From assembly GCA_902805495.1 (NCBI GenBank), contig CADCTH010000549.1, forward strand, positions 1 through 5,694: 5,694 nt of DNA, written 5' to 3'. The notes below the pieces were generated by a model that saw only the letters and a program-made list of their open reading frames with translations, was not told the DNA's origin and made no database searches. Position numbers and translations under genes: made by a program. Below, one piece after another: positions 4,574-5,694 of this stretch. Source of the DNA: an uncultured Actinomycetospora sp. (GTDB lineage: Bacteria; Actinomycetota; Actinomycetes; Mycobacteriales; Pseudonocardiaceae). Position 1 is the first letter of the stretch, and each line of letters starts with the position of its first letter.

Positions 4574-5581
4574 CTACGAGAACGCGCCGGCGTAGGCATT
4601 GAGCGCGGGCTGTCCGCCGAGGTGGGCGTAGAGCACGGTCGAGTCCGGGGCGATCTCGCCGGACCGCACCAGATCGATCAGGCCGGCCATCGACTTCCCC
4701 TCGTACACGGTGTCGATGATCATGCCCTCGAGCTCGCCGGTCAGCCGGATCGCGTCGATCGTCGACGCCACCGGGATGCCGTACAGATCCCCGGCCCACC
4801 CCTCCAGCACGGTGATCTCGTCGTCCCGCAGCTCGCGCCCGAGCCCGATCAGCGCCGCGGTGTGCCGGGCGATCCGCTCCACCTGGTCGCGCGTCTTCGC
4901 CAGCGTGGCGGAGGCGTCGATGCCGAGCACCCGGCGCGGTCGGTCCTGGCCGGCGAAGCCGGCGATCATCCCGGCGTGCGTCGAGCCGGTGACGGTGCAG
5001 ACGACGATCGTGTCGAAGAAGACGCCGAGCTCGGCTTCCTGTTGCTCCACCTCGCGCGCCCAGTGCGCGAACCCGAGGCCGCCGAGGTGGTGCTCCGAGG
5101 CCCCGGCCGGGATCCCGTACGGCGTCCCGCCCGCCGCGCGGACCTCCTCCAGCGCGCGCTGCCACGAGTCGCGAATGCCGATGTCGAAGCCCGCCGAGTC
5201 CAGCCGCACGTCGGCGCCCATGATCCGCGACAGCAGGATGTTGCCGACCTTGTCGTTGACCGCGTCCGGCCAGTCCACCCACTTCTCCTGCACCAGGTGG
5301 GCCTTCAGCCCCAGCTTGGCGGCGACGGCGGCGACCTGGCGCGTGTGGTTGGACTGGTAGCCGCCGATCGAGACGATCGTGTCGGCGCCGGAGGCGAGCA
5401 CGTCGGGGACGATGTACTCGAGCTTGCGGGTCTTGTTGCCGCCGTAGGCCAGGCCGGAGTTGCAGTCCTCGCGCTTGGCCCAGATCGTCGCCCCGCCCAG
5501 GTGCGCGGTCAGGCGCTCGAGACGGTGGACCGGGCTCGGCCCGAACAGCAGCGGGTAGCGCTCGAAGTCATCCAGCGACAT
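4574..5581 (-). CDS. acdS: 1-aminocyclopropane-1-carboxylate (ACC) deaminase
   Basis: A 335-residue pyridoxal-phosphate enzyme; characterised ACC deaminases have about 337-338. It opens the cyclopropane ring of ACC, the plant ethylene precursor, to give 2-oxobutyrate and ammonia in the cytoplasm. The PLP lysine is K50 in GGNKTRKLEY (47-56). The nucleophile-side serine is S77 in SIGGYQSNHTR (71-81). VYEGKSMAG (292-300) carries Y293 and E294, and YAHLGGQPALNAY (318-330) carries L321. These match, with an offset of one, the Pseudomonas UW4 enzyme residues Lys51, Ser78, Tyr294, Glu295 and Leu322 as I recall them. The Glu and Leu separate true deaminases from the related D-cysteine desulfhydrases. 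The ATG at 5581 has AGGAG four bases upstream and lies inside the 3' end of the regulator gene, so the two are probably coupled. A weaker alternative, D-cysteine desulfhydrase, seems unlikely. Confidence 0.96.
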   Translation of the reverse strand: MSLDDFERYPLLFGPSPVHRLERLTAHLGGATIWAKREDCNSGLAYGGNKTRKLEYIVPDVLASGADTIVSIGGYQSNHTRQVAAVAAKLGLKAHLVQEKWVDWPDAVNDKVGNILLSRIMGADVRLDSAGFDIGIRDSWQRALEEVRAAGGTPYGIPAGASEHHLGGLGFAHWAREVEQQEAELGVFFDTIVVCTVTGSTHAGMIAGFAGQDRPRRVLGIDASATLAKTRDQVERIARHTAALIGLGRELRDDEITVLEGWAGDLYGIPVASTIDAIRLTGELEGMIIDTVYEGKSMAGLIDLVRSGEIAPDSTVLYAHLGGQPALNAYAGAFS

Positions 5582-5694
5582 GGGGCTCCTGTTCGGGGCG
5601 CAGCGTCAGCCAGTTCTCCCGATTGGCGCGGGCCGCGCCCTCGGCGTCACCGGTGCGGGCGAGCTCGACTATCCGGGCGTGCTGGGCGACCGAC
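5568..5694 (-). CDS. C-terminal end of a probable GntR-family (FCD-type) transcriptional regulator; 5' end outside window
   Basis: On the minus strand a frame is open from the window edge to TGA at 5570-5568, giving 41 residues. It begins with SVAQHARIVELARTGDAEGAARANRENWL. (Read as two pieces: QHARIVELARTGD, then AEGAARANRENW.) This is the typical last two helices of an FCD ligand-binding domain: 'H..I..A...GD...A......'. The end overlaps the acdS start by 14 bases, so translation coupling is likely. In actinobacteria acdS is, as I recall, often next to a GntR-type regulator, which supports the call. The DNA-binding domain, ligand site and orientation of control lie outside the window. The fragment is too short to exclude another helical regulator family. 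Confidence 0.7.
   Translation of the reverse strand, partial: SVAQHARIVELARTGDAEGAARANRENWLTLRPEQEPHVAG
5586..5590 (-). promoter_or_regulatory. Ribosome binding site (AGGAG) of acdS, within the regulator gene
   Basis: AGGAG on the minus strand is separated from the acdS ATG by CCCC. It lies inside the last codons of the upstream regulator, as expected for an overlapping pair. Confidence 0.65.

Noticed and set aside
4567..4574. GCCCGGGC palindrome next to the acdS stop
   Set aside because: An eight-base GC palindrome is common by chance in DNA of this composition, and there is no T-run.
4536..5282. A 248-codon minus-strand frame inside acdS
   Set aside because: It is a shifted-frame shadow of acdS, rich in Arg and Gly, with no motif.

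Overview
The window is very GC-rich (about 70% or more by eye), has short intergenic gaps and many GTG starts, and carries protein families common in actinomycetes. An actinobacterium is the best reading, plausibly a soil or plant-associated one given a convincing ACC deaminase. I cannot name the genus. No rRNA, tRNA, CRISPR array, insertion sequence or phage gene is visible. The layout looks like ordinary accessory or housekeeping chromosome rather than a dedicated new system.

Layout: positions 1-900 (+) hold the C-terminal part of a thiamine-diphosphate enzyme that runs in from the left. It converges, with a 2-bp gap, on a compact four-gene minus-strand cluster read from right to left: a YdeI/OmpD-associated family protein (2660-2076), an antibiotic-biosynthesis-monooxygenase-fold protein (2062-1766), a small helical protein of unknown function (1750-1445), and a nitroreductase (1448-903). 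Gaps are 13 bp, 15 bp and a 4-base GTGA overlap, so a single transcript is likely. Divergent from it is a 68-residue two-helix membrane protein (2716-2922, +), probably translated from a leaderless mRNA. Its stop codon interlocks with the stop of the next minus-strand gene in one CTAG.

Positions 4091-2919 (-) form a two-gene unit: a PEBP/YbhB-type protein followed after 15 bp by a TMEM175-type six-helix membrane protein. The 124 bp upstream hold a perfect inverted repeat that could be an operator. Positions 5694-4216 (-) hold the tail of a probable GntR-family regulator whose stop codon lies inside the start of an ACC deaminase gene (acdS), followed by a small protein resembling DUF6247.

How the genes fit together: the clearest functional unit is regulator plus acdS. 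The regulator probably controls breakdown of 1-aminocyclopropane-1-carboxylate to 2-oxobutyrate and ammonia. The four-gene cluster pairs a flavin enzyme with an ABM-fold protein, but no pathway can be deduced from it. The most checkable oddities are the Asp-Asp pair in the thiamine-diphosphate motif, the promoter-like dyad upstream of the PEBP gene, and the leaderless small membrane protein.
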